A stretch of DNA of 64,000 bases from Chalara sp. BL73 (taxonomy: Eukaryota > Ascomycota > Leotiomycetes > Helotiales). The stretch covers positions 1,798,001 through 1,862,000 of the forward strand of contig CAKJVC010000006.1 in assembly GCA_918026815.1 (NCBI GenBank). The letters run 5' to 3'. The number at the start of each line of letters is the position of its first letter. Within the stretch, counting starts at the first letter, position 1. The notes below the pieces were generated by a model. That model saw only the letters and a list, made by a program, of their open reading frames with translations. It ran no database searches and was not told the origin of the DNA. The position numbers and the translations under genes are program-made. Positions 10,531-20,979 of the stretch are shown here, in pieces.

Positions 10531-10987
10531 TGTAACAGCCAGAGCCGGTTAGAGACGGATATCATAACAGCTACAGCAGCCACAAGCTTGCAGCTACAGC
10601 AGCTACAGGCTGACAGCTACAGCACAGCTGGAAGGATATAAGGAACAGCTAGAGCTTTCAGGAGGAAGGCAAGCTTGAGTTTATCTGCTGGACTGACAAG
10701 CATACTTCTAATATCAATACATCGCTGTTTCTATGACATTGCAGTCACGTGTTCTTACCTGTTATATTGCAATCCCTCCTGTTGCCCTCTTGTCACGGAG
10801 AAATGGTTGGCACGTGCTCATGAGCGTGCGACCCACTTTTCCTAGGCTATAAGAGCCTACCTGGCTTGATCTCTAGTTCTACAAGTAAGAATACACACAT
10901 GCCGAGAACGTTGCGCTAGCTCTCATGAACTAGAACCGAGCCCTCGCGGGATGTGCGAGCTGCTCCGTCACACCTCTATTTGTTACA
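10531..10987 (+). repeat. LTR, family L4, carrying a nested L3 LTR
   Basis: Starts TGTAACAGCCAGAGCC and ends CTCTATTTGTTACA. The region 10791-10972 is a later insertion, so the native length is about 270 bp. No matching 5-bp duplication flanks it (GTAAC left, GTTGG right), so it may be a recombined or truncated element rather than a simple solo LTR. Confidence 0.7.
10791..10972 (+). repeat. Solo LTR, family L3, nested, TSD CCTCT
   Basis: 182 bp, TGTCACGGAGAAATGG…CTGCTCCGTCACA, flanked by CCTCT at 10786-10790 and 10973-10977, inside the L4 copy. The near-palindromic ends (CACGGAG / CTCCGTCAC) are distinctive. Confidence 0.85.
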
Positions 10988-11690
10988 GTTGGCAGGGTGC
11001 GCACAGATGCGCCAAGTCGGCTTTGCATGTAAACTACGTCTACATTTGGATTAGTGTTCTGTGCTATTGGCTGCTTCTCAAGAATACGTTGTAACTTTGT
11101 CGCTATCCGGCCTTAGGGATTTCGGCACGCGCACAGGCAATGTACACTACTTACCCATGATACACGGTATAGTGCGTCCTGACAATTCCAATATTATCAT
11201 AGGCCTTTTCTAGGCTCTCCATCGTAACGGTCTCAATTGACGCAAGCCTCTCTTAGGCGACAAGGCGCAGCAAAGCACTGCCACCTCAGCATGTCCCCCA
11301 CTTTTAGCCACCACGCGACCAAAGAGGACCAGGAGGGCCAAAGCATCAGGGGGACCAAGAACATACCGAAGGTATGCAGTTCACGATTACCGTAACCTTG
11401 GATTAAAGGGATTAATGTTTACCACCATATTAAGCCCGTGGCTTAACAGTGATCGTACTAGCCGAAAGGGGTTGGATGTAAATAAGCTGAAGGCCGGGTT
11501 GGTTCTCAGGGATTGAGCAGGGCGACTGGAAGCACGAGTGCAATAGAGAGTATTGAATAAACAATCTGTTCTGATTGCAAAAAAAGGTAACTATCGAGGA
11601 ATACTATCAAGTTGAACACGAAATGCCATAAGGGCCTTTCGTGGTTCCTATATACATGTGTTGTCCCACTCGTCCCGGAGTCTCACTAGA
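10988..11690. other. Gene-free stretch downstream of LTR
   Basis: No open frame of note. The first bases after the L4 copy (GTTGGCAGGGTGCGC) could be a retroelement internal start, but no coding retroelement sequence follows. Confidence 0.35.
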
Positions 11691-11779
11691 GCCGTGGGAC
11701 GATGAGACAATGAAACTTGTCGCGTGGCTTGCGGCTTGGCGGGCGCAGGGTGATTCTCACCTGGGACGATATTGTCATT

Positions 11780-12180
11780 CTTAAACGCCGCCAGCCCCCA
11801 TTTTCAGGTTCGTAACGAAATTTTGTATAGTGCTCGGGTCGTTCAAGTGTAAATCCACCCATACCAACGAAAAAGCGTGTCTCATTGTCCAAATCATGTC
11901 TGTGGGAAACTTGGAGCACAACGTCGGTAGAAGAAAGTATTATAAACATTAATTTGACTTACCATGTACATTGTCCCTCGTGTTTGTTGCTGAGATTTTC
12001 CATGACTTTCTTGAGGAGTCTGGAAGCATTTCTTCGTTGGTACCATGCGGTATACACCACCATCTCTGGTGCAAAAATAGCGAGAAGCATCCACCATATC
12101 TTCCTCCAGAACTGCTTCTTTCCGTCCAACCATCTCTTAGTCTGGCCATTATCTCGCAGATCCTTCACTCATTGATGGTC
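11780..12180 (-). pseudogene. Fragment of a fungal multi-membrane protein family
   Basis: Two exon-like pieces. The first (12180-11963) encodes WRKIWWMLLAIFAPEMVVYT…QCT, a segment I recognise from a large Pezizomycotina family of membrane proteins. GTAAGT and CCCACAG bound a 63-bp intron (11962-11900), and the second piece reads HDLDNETRFFVGMGGFTLE. Joining gives TG plus A, i.e. a stop where the family has tryptophan before the FF-GMGGF part. No start or transmembrane C-terminus is present. Its exon lies directly downstream of the motif-bearing helical protein. Confidence 0.5.
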
Positions 12181-12203
12181 TTCCTCGGATATGGTTGATA
12201 TCC

Positions 12204-13169
12204 CTAGTTTGCCACATGTATACCAGTAACCACACCCTTGGCGTTATTAGCCCAAACTGACCCAGTGTTGCCTTTAATCTCCGCCGACGTGTCTTTATTG
12301 CCCTTTATACCAGTGATCACATTTTCGGCACTCCCTGATACATAAATATTTCCAGTCTTACCGTCGATGCGGAGCTGATACACTGGAGTTTTCGCCTATA
12401 GAGCTGTCAGAATACGCCATAGATCCAGGTCATGGATGCTCTACTTGCTTACCACTCTATCTTCCGGTTTGTCTAGTCCAAGCAACTCAACGTCAGCTCT
12501 GTCAAGCTTGACGGTTCCATCTGGTAGAGGCTCTGAGTTAGAAAAATCTCTTGAAAGCAACCTGCTTCATGAGTTACGTACCGTCCTGTTGTGCCCTGCC
12601 TTTCAGCCGGCCGACAAGCTGCATCTCCTCTCCCAATGCTGCCTTCAGCCTGTTGTTCACTTCTGCAAGTTCACTGAGGTTCACGCGAAAGCCATTTTGT
12701 AGACTTCCAACCAAGCCGACGAGCGTCACGGACATCATGGACGTGAGTTCGCCTCTGTCCCTATCCAGGTTTCCCAGGAGCTCATTGAGCTGCTCGTCGT
12801 CTTGCTTCCCGGATATGAGGGCGTGCATAAAGCGACGTATGATATTTTTCACCTGGTAGTCTCGAAGCTTGTTGGCAAAATCCTTCAGGAGTGTAGCATC
12901 CTCCACGATGGCATCAAGTTGCTGTCTGACGACATGGGTTTGTAGCCTAGCTTCCTCCTTGATAAGGTTGAGCGCCTGGACTAGTCTCTCTAGCCGCTTA
13001 AAGGCATCTTTGACTTTCGCTGGCACTGCCTTCATTTGTTCCACTGCATTCCGGATTTCTTGAACGAGCGAAAGGGCTGCGCCGGCGAGGCTGATGATGG
13101 AAGCGGCGGTTTCCTGAAACCACACGTGTTAGCATGCATTTGCAAGCACACATTCTTAAGCCATACCAT
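12204..13169 (-). CDS. Helical (SesA-like) effector candidate with two C-terminal amyloid-type motifs
   Basis: Four exons: 13169-13167 (ATG only), 13113-12582, 12532-12453, 12395-12204. Introns are 53, 49 and 57 bp with CTAAC/CTGAC branch sites; phases fit and the sum is 268 aa. Residues 2 to about 175 are all-helical, starting ETAASIISLAGAALSLVQEI, of SesA/HeLo-like character. The last exon (residues 206-268) carries two motif copies: TGNIYVSGSAENVITGI (219-235, 12306-12356) and TGSVWANNAKGVVTGI (249-264, 12219-12266). The protein ends five residues later. The same motif begins the NLR at 14761-20092 and recurs in the divergent gene at 13692. In HET-S-type systems such C-terminal repeats are amyloid modules nucleated by the NLR, releasing a membrane-toxic N-terminal domain. 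That role is inferred here. Weak point: exon 1 is a single codon with a GTATGG donor. Confidence 0.75.
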
Positions 13170-13691
13170 CTTTCTTCCGCCACGCAGCTGCTAGTGCATA
13201 GATTCATGTACGCCTAGAGATGGAACGAAGCGAGGAGGGATGAAGATAAAGCCAGGAGGCTGAGCGGAAAACGGAGTGAGGTAGCACAGCCCCTCCATTG
13301 CCGGGACGTTGGGTGGCAGCAATCGTGCCCAACCCGCATCCCAGCCTGTCCTAAACAAGAGTGGTGTGGTACGGTGCAAAAGTGGAAGGCTCCTTGCGGA
13401 GTCACGGCAGAACCTATTTTTGGACTGTAACCGGCTTTGATTCTGATAGGTTGACTGTTCCGGAATATCTTCATGACAAGCCGCGGCCGGCCGAAGCTGA
13501 TTGGACATGAGACTGCGGGTGACCACCGGGTGTGGTGACACACAGCAACATCGCAACACCACAAACTTTCGCACCAATGGACTCTTGCTCTGGAGGTGGC
13601 GGTTTTCTGTATTTAATTCCTGCAGCCCAGAGAGCTCTCGATTCTTCACTCAGCACCCGCAGGCAACTGTACCTACCAGAACGATATCAAG
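13170..13691. promoter_or_regulatory. Divergent promoter region between the two motif genes
   Basis: 521 bp between the start codons of the minus-strand helical protein and the plus-strand 127-aa protein. A shared upstream region would allow co-expression of two proteins carrying the same motif. No specific binding site identified; the regulatory role is inferred from gene order only. Confidence 0.4.
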
Positions 13692-14191
13692 ATGTCTAGC
13701 CGTCCGACCCAGATTCGCACCCCTGATGATTTGAAGAAACAGGAGGCGCGGGCGGCGGAACAGAGACGTCACGAACAACAACCAGTAGACGTATGTAACA
13801 CCAACCCTCAGGCCGCTTGTTCTCTTGCAACCTACCTCGAGTGTTGACTGTTGGGAGTCTATGGCAGTGCGTAATGAGGTACATGTACTAATTGATGATT
13901 CGATAGAGACCAGCCAATACGCAACTAATCATTGACGCCCCAACCGGGAACATCAATTCGCCAGGCGACGTTAAAAATGCGACTAGTGGCATGGACATAA
14001 CAAGTTCGGATCCTGTTAAGGCGGAGATTCGTCAAAAGACTGGAGATATGAGTGGTGCTAGTATTTCGGATGCCAGCAGTGGAATTTCGTACAAACAGTA
14101 TGAAACACCCTTTTCCGCAGTTGGACACTCTACCCAGACGCACCCACTGATGCCATCCCCTCGCAGGCCCAACACGAGCGAAACCCCATGA
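13692..14191 (+). CDS. Small protein with two amyloid-type motifs and no effector domain
   Basis: Exons 13692-13790 and 13907-14191 (intron of 116 bp, GTATGT donor, TACTAAT branch, GATAG acceptor) give 127 aa ending in TGA. Residues 1-33 are charged and helix-prone (DDLKKQEARAAEQRRHEQQ). Residues 46-62 (TGNINSPGDVKNATSGM) and 78-93 (TGDMSGASISDASSGI) match the motif of the neighbouring helical protein and NLR. Flanking text is also shared with the helical protein: QL-x-I-D before copy one and A-E-I before copy two, so the two tails are paralogous. The remaining tail is Ser/Thr/Pro-rich. It could be an adaptor, an inhibitor or a decayed effector; nothing in it suggests catalysis. The motif copies are less regular than in the neighbours. 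Confidence 0.65.
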
Positions 14192-14299
14192 GTCAGCGTC
14201 AGGGTAACTTCAACGTCGAGTGTATAGAGAACTTTGATGCATAGAAATTGATACGGGAATTCTCTACACAACAGCTCTGATAATAAACAATCTTGACAT

Positions 14300-14736
14300 G
14301 TTGTTTTGTCCGCTTTTGACACGTTAGATTTTGGAGTGGGCCAATGGGCCAAGTTGCACTACTCGAGATGCGTGACGCTCGTTCACGTTCCTCCGAGATC
14401 CTCTCTCTTCATCCCACTTTACACGACCGATCTTGATGTTGTCGTACCAGTGACCATCACCGAGTGTCTCATCGAAGCCATCAACATATACGTGTGCGGT
14501 CTTTGCCTCACGAAGAATGCCGTTAGCGTAGTCAGATGTTGTGACAGTGGCATGCAGGTTGTCATGTACGCGCTGGCCAGCGCGGATCGTGGAGCTGTGG
14601 AATATGGATCTGGCTCACAGCTATGTTTTAATTCAAAATGTCCCTGGAGACAATATGAGGAAAGTAAAGACTTACCTACCAGAAGAGCAACGAAACACCC
14701 AAGTCCCACCTCAACAGCACGTAACATCGACGGCAT
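14300..14736 (-). CDS. Possible small secreted protein, exon structure unresolved
   Basis: The minus strand starts ATG CCG TCG at 14736 with a signal-like MLRAVEVGLGCFVALLV followed by a GTAAGT donor. Further down, another frame is open for about 65 codons with protein-like composition (AHVYVDGFDETLGDGHWYDN) and ends at a TAA near 14330. I could not find an intron that joins the two with correct phase, so this is either a gene with an unseen splice, a relic, or chance. It sits between the motif gene and the 3' end of the NLR. Confidence 0.3.
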
Positions 14737-14760
14737 CTAGTCAGTTACGTGCTCCTCGAG

Positions 14761-17700
14761 TTACAAGTCTAACTCTAGAATAGTAACCCGCCCTGAGCGA
14801 TGCCCCATTGCCAATTTGTTACCCTGGGTCGTATATACGAAGGCTTGACGATCAAAAGGAAGAAGAAGGACTTTGCAAGCATTCCGAGTAACCCAGCGGC
14901 CTGTGTCATCCAGAGAGTACAATGGATTGCCCTTAAGCGGATTTCCGTCGGGTGAGAAGGCTACCGCCTCAACTGAGCATGAGTGGCCACTTAGAGTCTC
15001 TAGTTCCTTTGTACTAGTGAGATTCCAGAGCCGAACTGTACGATCCCCAGAAGCGAAAGCTAACTGGCTGCCGTCTGGTGAGAAGGCTACCGTACGAGAA
15101 TAACCTACATGGCCATTCAGCGTATGTAGCAGCTCTCCAGTAGCGGGATCCCAGAGCCGAACTGTACCATCCACTGAACCGGAGGCTAGCCGGCTGCCGT
15201 CTGGTGAAAAGGCCACCGTCTCAACCGAGCCTGAATGGCCTTTCAGCGTATGTAGTTCCTCTCCAGTAGTGAGATCCCAGAGCCGGACAATATCATCCGT
15301 TGAAGGGAAGGCTCGCCGGCTGCCGTCTGGCGAGAATGCCATAACCCTATCCGGACCTAAAGAGCCTCTCAGCGTGTGTAATTCTACTCCAGTAGCGGAA
15401 TCCCAGAGCCGAATTGTCTTATCCGGTGAACCGGAAGCTAGCCGGCTGCCGTCTGGGTAAAATACCACCATCTCAACCAAACTGGAATGGCCTGTTAGCA
15501 TATGTAGTTTTTCTCCAGTGGCGATATCCCAGAGCCGAATTGTCTTATCCCATGAACCGGAGGCTAACCGGCTGCTGTCTGGTGAAAAAGCTACCGCCTG
15601 AACCGGCCCTGAATGACCTTTCAGCGTGTATAGTTCCTCTCCAGTAGCGAGAGCCCAGAGCCGAACTGTACCATCCATTGAACCGGAGGCTAACCCACTG
15701 CTGTCCGGTGAAAATGCCACCGTCTTAACTGAGCCTGAATGGCCTTTCAGCTTTCGTAGTTCCTTTCCGGCGGCGAGATCCCAGAGCCGAACTGTACCAT
15801 CCACTGAACCGGAGGCTAACCGGCTGCCGCCTGGTGAAAAGGTTACCGTCTCAACCGAACCTGAGCAACTTTTCAGCGTCTGTAGTTCCTCTCCAGTGGT
15901 GACGTCCCAGAGCCGAATTGTCTCATCCGATGAACCGGAGGCTAAGCGGCTGCTATCTGGTGAAAAAGTTACCGTCCGAACCGGGCCCGAATGGCCTCTC
16001 AACGTGTGTAGTTCCTCTCCAGTAGCGAGATCCCAGAGCCGAACTGTATGATCCCACGCACCGGAGGCTAGCCGGCTACCATCTAGTGAGAAGGCTACCG
16101 TCAAAACCAAGTTTGAATGGCCTTTTAGCGTGTGTAGTTTCTTTCCATCCCAGAGCTGAATCGTATAATCCTTCGAACCGCAGGATAGCTGGCTGCCGTC
16201 TGGCGAGAAGGCTATAGCCTTGTCCGAACCTGAGTAACCTTTCAGCGTCTGTAGTTCCTCTCCAGTGGTGACATCCCAGAGCCGAATTGTCTTATCCGAT
16301 GAACCGGAGGCTAACCGGCTGCCGTCTGGTGAAAAGGCCACCGCCTCAACCGAGTCTAAATGGCCTCTCAGCTTCTGTAACTCCTTTCCAGTAGCCAGAT
16401 CCCAAAGCTGAACTGTATGATCCTTTGAAGCGAAGGCTAGCCGGCTGCTGTCTGGCGAGAACGCTACTCTCTCACAGAAACGTGAACGGCCCTTTGCTGT
16501 ATGACAGGCTAGCCGGCTGTTGTCTGGCGAGAAGCTGTGCTCACACCATGAACCTAGATGGCCTTTCAGCCTCTGCAGTGTCGCTCCAGTAACAGGATCC
16601 CAGAGACGTATTATTCCCCTCGATATGGAGACTAGTCGGGTACCATCTGGCGAGAAGGCTACCATGTCAACGGAGTCTGAATCGAGATCCCAGAGCGGGA
16701 CTGGCGTCTGTGATTGAGAATCGAGATCCCAGAGCCGAACTGTATAATCCCACGAACCGGATGCTAGCCGGCTGCCGTCTGGTGAAAAGGCTACCGTCTG
16801 AACCAGGGATGAATGGCCTGTCAACGTGTGTAGTTTCTCTCCAGTAGCTGGATCCCAGAGACGAACTGTGCCATCCATTGAACCGGAGGCTAGCCGGCTG
16901 CTGTCTGGTGAGAAGGCTACGGTTTCAACCGAACTTTTATGGCCTTCCAACGTGTGTAGTTCCTGTCCGGTGGCAGGATTCCATAGCCGAACTATACTAT
17001 CGAGTTGCCACGTATCGTTTGACGCCTTTATCTTAATTGGTGTCGATCCAAAGGTTAGCCACTTGCTATTTGCTGAGAAGGCTACTGTCTTAATCCAACC
17101 AAAAGGGCCTTTCAACGTGTGTAGTTTCTCTCCACTAGTAGGATCCCATAGCTGAATTGTCGTATCTGATGAACCAGAAACCAGCCAGACGCCATTTGGC
17201 GAGAAAGCCACCGTCTCGACAGAACCTAAATGGCCTCTCAGCGTTTGTAGTTCCTCTCCGGTGGTGACGCCCCAGAGCCGAATTGTCTTATCCGATGAAC
17301 CGGAGGCTAACCGGCTACCGTCTGGTGAAAAAGCTACCGTTTGAACCGGGCCTGAATGGCCTTTCAGCGTGTATAGTTCCTCTCCAGTAGCGAGAGCCCA
17401 GAGCCGAACTGTACCATCCTTTGAACCGGAGGCTAGCAGACTGCCGTTTGGTGAAAAGACTACTGTCCGAACCAAGCTTAAATGGCCTTTCAGCGTTTGT
17501 TGTTCTTCTCCAGTAGCGGGATCCCAGAGCCGAACCGTATGATCCCTCGAACCGTAGGCCAGCCGGCTGCTGTGTGGGGAGAAGACCATGGCGCTTCTTG
17601 AGCCTGAGTAGCCTTTCAGCGTCTGTAGTTCCCCCCCAGTCGCGAGATCCCAGATCCGAATTGTCCCATCCAACGAACCGGAAGCCAGACGGCCGCCATC

Positions 17701-20092
17701 TGGCGAGAAGGCTACCACCTCAACCCAATTTGAATGGCTTGTCAGCGTTTGCAGACAAGGATCCCAATCTTCTTCCACAACTGGCAGTTTCTCCTTCCTA
17801 ATCCAAGCCGGTATTTCGTCAAAGAACTGCTTCCGAATTACACTTCTTGCTGGACTAAAAAGGAGAGCAGAACTATAAACTTGCAGAGGTGCCTCCTCAA
17901 TGATAGATCTGAGGCTGAATATAAACCGTCCGGCGTCATGCACAAAAGAGCGTAGTTCTAGTTGTTTATTAGGCTGCTGGAAGTCATTCAAGTTAGCATT
18001 TGGATTGTCTGAAACTAATACTCCAGAATACTACTTACTGTAAGAGACCTCGATATTCTTTCCACCGCAGCAATGCCGTCTGACAGACTCCCTACTAGAC
18101 CAAGAGCTTCAACCCAATGGAGAAAATGTTTCTGGATGAAGCAGTGAACTATATCATTATCGTAGAGTCGAGTGTCGCTCTCCCAATGATGGTCGACCCA
18201 GTACCGGCATGCGTACTGCACGAACTGAGGAAGATGCTTTTCTCTCTCACTCTGCGGCTTGTCGCTAGCAAAAGCATCCCATCTCCCAAGTTTACACACG
18301 TCCTTCTTTAAGTGTTTTTGCATAACTCCCAGGCATCTGATAAATAGTTCTTTGTGAGCTTTCTTTTTGTGGATGACGAAGATGCCGAAGACGCAATGAT
18401 TAAGTAGCAGTTCAAACGCCTCCAGAAGCAAAAGTAAAAACTGTGAACGTCTAGGACTTCCCAGAAGAAAAAGGCAGATCGTGATGACCAAAACGGCATA
18501 AGCCAGATACCGTAGCAAGAGGTCCTGTGCAAGTAGGAGAATGGCTGCGAATAGGAAATGGTCCAGCCAGCGAAACCGGTAAGAATATTTTCGTAACCAG
18601 TCCACAAGAAGCGATAGACCAGGCCATGGAAATTTGCATACGAAAGCCGGGGGAGCGAACAACGAAATGCGCTGGAGATATTCATTGAGTGATAGATGAA
18701 CCAGAACTAGCTTTCTGTCTCTCGAATTTCCATTGTTCGTAGATGATAGAATGTGTCTGCAGTTGTGGAGGTGTACCGACACAGCCTCAGGGTCCAGCCC
18801 TGTTGCAGTCGATAGTTCAGCCTCGGTCGGTGGGCGAAAGGCTATGCATATGTATCGAATGATTCTCGCTGAGTCCTCCGGTTTGAAACGGACGAGACTC
18901 TTCCTTTTGCCTCCGAGAGCTTCGAGAAGCATACGGTTATACATGGAGGGAAGTCCTGTCGGAAGTAACTTATCAAGGATAGCTTGATCTTGGCCACCCA
19001 CGATTTTTTTCATGGCCGCAACGTCGTCTTCCAACATCCTTATTGCCAATGCTACCCAGAGGAATGTTCCCTTTGCCCGTTCGGACAAAATGCTCACGAA
19101 CGACTCAAGTTCCCCCACCTCCAGATTCTTCTCCGTAGGATTTCCAACTTTCCAGCGAATGAATTTGCGGATATCTTCCGATGTTATTTTTTCGTATTTC
19201 TGATCGTCTAGATCGATCTTGAGGCCGGTCCGGCTTCCCCTCTCTGGCGGGCGGGCGGCAATTACCGTCTTGAAACTTCGGCTCCCTTCGGGGCCGCACA
19301 TTGCTTCTAACCTCCCTGTTAAAAACTTAATTGACTCGCGATCGCATTCGTCGAGACCATCCAACACGAAATATGTCTGTCGTTGAACATTGCTAACATA
19401 ATCTTCGAGGATTTTCCAGAACTCTGGACGAGGAATGTTACTGAAGAGGTCCGTATGCCGATCGTTGCGTAGACGCCAAATTCCATCAATCAACCGCTTG
19501 TCAGAATCACCAGACTCGTCAGATTGTAGAAGCTGATATAGAAGGTATAGTAAAACAGCATTTGCTGTGTTTCGGAGACTGTTCCTTCTGTCGCAAAAGA
19601 ACTCCAAAACCAATGGTTTGGATTCGTTGGATTTCAGTTTATCGACAATGTAGGCAGAGAGGCAGGTCTTTCCTTTCCCGGGACGGCCGTGTATCCACAG
19701 GAGGTGATTGTCTGGACCGGTAAGCCATGGTTTAAACTGATCTCGGTCGTCCAGGATCCATTTGCAAGTGCCGGGAGTGACCTCTTTCTTATGTAGGTCA
19801 GATCCGATTATAGTGAGGAGCGCTTTCTTGAGAGCTTCTCGTTTCGCTTCTCGTTTCGCTTCCGGGCTCTCTTTTATGGCTGGAATTTCTAGTCTCCCTC
19901 TTAATATCACTCGATTCACTCTAGACACGTTTCTGAATAGCCATTTAAATATACTAAAAACTTACCAACGTTCAGGGAGATTCCTGTGTTCACATTTGCA
20001 GCATCTCCACCAACAGTAATACTTCCAGTCTGTCCAGTACGTACGGAGAAGGGAAAAAGGCTCCAGAGCCCCGAAAGCCGTAGAGAAAACAT
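14761..20092 (-). CDS. NACHT-WD40 NLR with N-terminal amyloid-type motif
   Basis: Exons 20092-19966, ~19879-18039 and 17976-14761 (introns ~86 and 62 bp; the second has GTAAGT, GCTAAC and CCAG) give about 1727 aa. Exon 1 starts at the first ATG after a stop and holds the motif TGSITVGGDAANVNTGI (residues 22-38, 19979-20029), shared with the two genes at 12.2-14.2 kb. NACHT: Walker A GRPGKGKT (~107-114), Walker B FVLDGLDECD (~213-222). A ~67-residue hydrophobic stretch with 2-3 membrane-helix-like segments (~480-546) lies before the conserved HLKKDVCKLG/QHFLHW part. From ~residue 700 come about 22 WD40 repeats of ~42 aa (unit RLASGSxDGTVRLWD), some imperfect. The family senses ligands through the repeats, oligomerises and templates amyloid folding of a partner effector. 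Uncertain: acceptor of intron 1 (TTCCAG chosen by phase). Confidence 0.8.
14900..17760 (-). repeat. WD40-coding tandem repeat array (~126-bp unit, ~22 units)
   Basis: Near-regular 126-bp repeats encoding the WD40 domains of the NLR. Neighbouring and distant units share long identical blocks such as the coding of SPDGSRLASGS and VRLWD. Such internally similar arrays in fungal NLRs are known to expand, shrink and diversify. Unit 6 has a 13-residue insertion and units 8-10 are partly collapsed. Confidence 0.85.
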
Positions 20093-20510
20093 TGAGAAAA
20101 CGTTCAGTTCGTAAAATTAACAATAGCAGCCAGGTAACAGAGGACGGAAAGAATTTCACGATGCCTAGCGAAAAGAAATGAAAGGAAAGGGAAGAAGAGG
20201 GGAACGAGGATGAAAGGACCGGGGCATAAAAGTACTTGTCAAGACCTGAAGCTCTGGGGTCGAGTGACAAAGTGGGTCCCGAATAAGGCCTCTGATTAGA
20301 GGGTGGGGCGGGCCATGTGGGGCGGAACGGAGGAATCAGCCTGGCTCAACTCTTTGTGCAACCATTTGTAGACTGGGTGAACTTAAGCGAAAACCCAAAT
20401 CTGGTTAGAACTATGCTTGGCAAATGCACAATATGAGCTTAGCGTGTAAAGAATTACATATTGTAAGCATATGCAGAGCATATTCTAGTATTTATTTTTA
20501 CTACAGAAAA
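20093..20510. other. NLR upstream region
   Basis: No gene recognised. Contains the presumed promoter of the NLR; an in-frame TAA lies upstream of its ATG. No clear TATA or other motif identified. Confidence 0.35.
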
Positions 20511-20684
20511 TATCACGTCGCGTGCTCCCAAGCACACGTGACCCATATTAGGCGAGCTCCCCGAGCGCCTCGTGTATATATAGCCTGCTCTCCTCGAGCT
20601 CCCTCTTCCTTCCTCAGCTATGGATTCTCGTATTGCACCACCGTTGCCCTCTGTATCTGTAGATCCACAGCGCGTGCCGTGACA
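20511..20684 (+). repeat. Solo LTR, family L5, TSD GAAAA
   Basis: 174 bp from TATCACGTCGCGTGC (expected TGTCAC; the first G is an A) to GCGTGCCGTGACA, flanked by GAAAA at 20506-20510 and 20685-20689. An inverted copy of the family lies at 54668-54841. Confidence 0.85.
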
Positions 20685-20770
20685 GAAAAACTATTAAAAT
20701 AAGCAAAACGGTTGGCATATTTTCAGCATATGCTAAATATATACTTCATAAGAAACTCTACTTATACTAA

Positions 20771-20979
20771 TGTAACAGCCAGGGCCGGTTAGAGACGGAT
20801 ATCATAACAGCTACAGCAGCCACAGGCACGCAGCTACAGCAGCCACAGGCATACAGCTACAACAGCCATAAGGCATACCGCTACAGCAGCCACAAGCATA
20901 CCACTACAACAGCCACAGGCATACAGCTACAGCAGGCATACAGCTACAGCAGGCATACAGCTACAGCAGCTACAGGCTC
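20771..20979 (+). repeat. L4 LTR fragment with expanded CAGCTACAG minisatellite
   Basis: Starts like L4 (TGTAACAGCCAGGGCC…) and then holds repeated ~20-bp units of the type CAGCCACAGGCATACAGCTA. It stops abruptly where the L2 LTR starts at 20980. Confidence 0.65.

Noticed and set aside
12998..13207. Frame starting MNLCTSSCVAEERW as first exon of the helical effector
   Set aside because: Its donor at 13166 gives the wrong phase into the exon starting at 13113; the ATG at 13169 directly before the donor fits phase 0.
14873..17955. Several plus-strand frames opposite the WD40 region
   Set aside because: Shadow frames of the repeated WD40 coding sequence.
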